From: Myxococcus eversor
Lineage (GTDB): Bacteria; Myxococcota; Myxococcia; Myxococcales; Myxococcaceae
Direction: 5' to 3'
Length of the DNA: 64,000 bases
NCBI RefSeq assembly: GCF_010894455.1
Contig: NZ_JAAIXY010000014.1
Span: 186,001-250,000, forward strand
A model generated the notes under the pieces. The model made no database searches. It was given only the letters and a program-made list of their open reading frames with translations, and was not told the DNA's origin. Below, in pieces: positions 63,239-64,000 of this stretch (within the stretch, counting starts at the first letter, position 1; every line of letters begins with the position of its first letter). A program made the position numbers and the translations under genes.

Positions 63239-64000
63239 CGCAGCTCCTCCGCCGCCACCCAGTCCGGCACCAGCCGCGACGCGCCCGGCATCGGCTGCCG
63301 CAACATGTCCGGCACGTCCTGCACCATCCGCGACAGGTTCAACAACAACGCCGGTGAGCGACGCTCCAGCGCCTGCGTCACCTTCAGCACCGCGTCCGCG
63401 TTCTCCCCCAGCGCCGCCACCCGCTCGCGGCTCAGCGCCACCGGGTACGGCAGCCCCCGAGCCCGTTGCCGCGCGGACTCCAACAACCTGTCGGCCGCCT
63501 GCTGGAAGTCCTCGTCCTTCATGCGCGGCTTCAGCCGGCGCCACGCCGTCTCCAGGTACGAGGGCCAGCACGCCAGCGCGCGGTACTCGCCCGGCACGCC
63601 CGGCGGCCCCACCGTCTTCACGATGTCCGCGAACAGCGAGCGCAGCGCCGGGTCCGCGGGCTTCTCCACCACCCACTCCATCGCCGCCATGCGCGAGGGG
63701 ATGCCGCGCTCCAGTCGCTCCGACGTGCCCAGGGCGTCCGCCTGCCCCACCAATTGCCCCTCCAGCGCCATCCGCACCGCGGACACCATCAGCAGCACGC
63801 GGGGATGCATCGCCTCGCACAGCTCCAGCGCGCCGCGCGCATGGAAGCGCTGGCTTTTGCCCAGCTTCGCCGCGTTCCACGCGCCCAGCACCTCCCACTG
63901 CACCGTCGAGTCCAGGACCTCCTGCCACAACCCCAGCGCCGCCTCCTCGAAGGCGCGCGTCTCCACGTTCGGCCCCATCGCCTCCCACATCGCCACGAAG
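63235..64000 (-). CDS. DehI-like (halocarboxylic acid dehydrogenase family) protein, 5' end beyond window
   Basis: The frame is open to the right edge, so the N-terminus is missing; the visible part is 254 residues. All-helical, with two related halves: around AALGLWQEVLDSTVQWEVLGAWNAAKLG and around LFADIVKTVGPPGVPGEYRALACWPSYLETAWRRLKPRM. This duplicated architecture and the GPPGVPGEYRALACWPSYL segment suggest the DehI-type family. True DehI hydrolyses haloacids using an Asp/Asn-activated water, which I cannot assign. It overlaps the next gene by ATGA, so the two form an operon. Confidence 0.55.
   Translation of the reverse strand, partial: FVAMWEAMGPNVETRAFEEAALGLWQEVLDSTVQWEVLGAWNAAKLGKSQRFHARGALELCEAMHPRVLLMVSAVRMALEGQLVGQADALGTSERLERGIPSRMAAMEWVVEKPADPALRSLFADIVKTVGPPGVPGEYRALACWPSYLETAWRRLKPRMKDEDFQQAADRLLESARQRARGLPYPVALSRERVAALGENADAVLKVTQALERRSPALLLNLSRMVQDVPDMLRQPMPGASRLVPDWVAAEELR

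Overview
The window looks like chromosomal DNA of a myxobacterium (Myxococcaceae type). Codons are extremely GC-rich at the third position. Many genes encode signal-peptide lipoproteins and outer-membrane barrels. Two NtrC-type activators occur with -24/-12 promoter candidates. The TIGR02996 'repeat-companion' domain, a family expanded in Myxococcus, is present in the gene at 50192-51679. I found no rRNA, tRNA, CRISPR array, IS element or phage gene.

Layout. 1-6.7 kb: the 5' part of an RTX calcium-binding repeat protein, a von Willebrand A lipoprotein-like protein, a membrane/coiled-coil protein, a fatty-acid-hydroxylase-type di-iron membrane enzyme and two exported proteins. 7.0-10.9 kb: a BlaI-type repressor, an M56 (BlaR1/MecR1-type) membrane protease and an exported protein. 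The protease and the exported protein share a 29-residue repeat, and a promoter carrying two palindromic operators precedes the repressor. 11-21.5 kb: envelope proteins (CBM9-like/DUF5916 barrel, a DUF885 metallopeptidase-like lipoprotein, small lipoproteins, a large AsmA-like protein). 21.6-27 kb: a sulfide-oxidation module made of type II sulfide:quinone reductase, a sigma54 activator, an ETHE1-type persulfide dioxygenase, a rhodanese and a TauE/SafE exporter. It has two -24/-12 promoters and shared TGAAAC-type upstream motifs. fhs, a chemoreceptor and an NADP-binding reductase follow.

31-40 kb: small lipoproteins (one apparently frameshifted), two tandem PtsN-like EIIA proteins, a beta-propeller lipoprotein coupled to a porin, a pair of paralogous four-cysteine single-span proteins, an NtrC-type response regulator and a lower-GC collagen-like protein. 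40.4-49.9 kb: hemerythrin, then a leftward potassium-uptake operon in the order porin, 26-aa membrane peptide, kdpF, kdpA, kdpB, kdpC, a kinase-less kdpD sensor half and a separate KinB-like histidine kinase. No KdpE-type regulator is seen. The NtrC-type regulator at 37.5 kb is the best local partner, because a 19-bp motif is shared by its upstream region and the kdp upstream region.

50-64 kb: a TIGR02996 protein, an ArsR repressor coupled to a fused double-AHSA1 protein, a beta-lactamase-family lipoprotein, a SAM methyltransferase, a PKD/beta-helix lipoprotein, a Tat-exported sulfite-oxidase-type molybdoenzyme with its cytochrome b partner, two alpha/beta hydrolases, a DNA-methylase-like protein, a ferritin-like protein and the 3' part of a DehI-like gene running off the right edge.

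Strongest leads: (i) the protease and exported protein with shared 29-residue repeats under a BlaI-type repressor; (ii) potassium uptake apparently wired to a sigma54 response regulator through a split KdpD; (iii) a sigma54-controlled sulfide module whose activator has no cysteine in its sensor domain.
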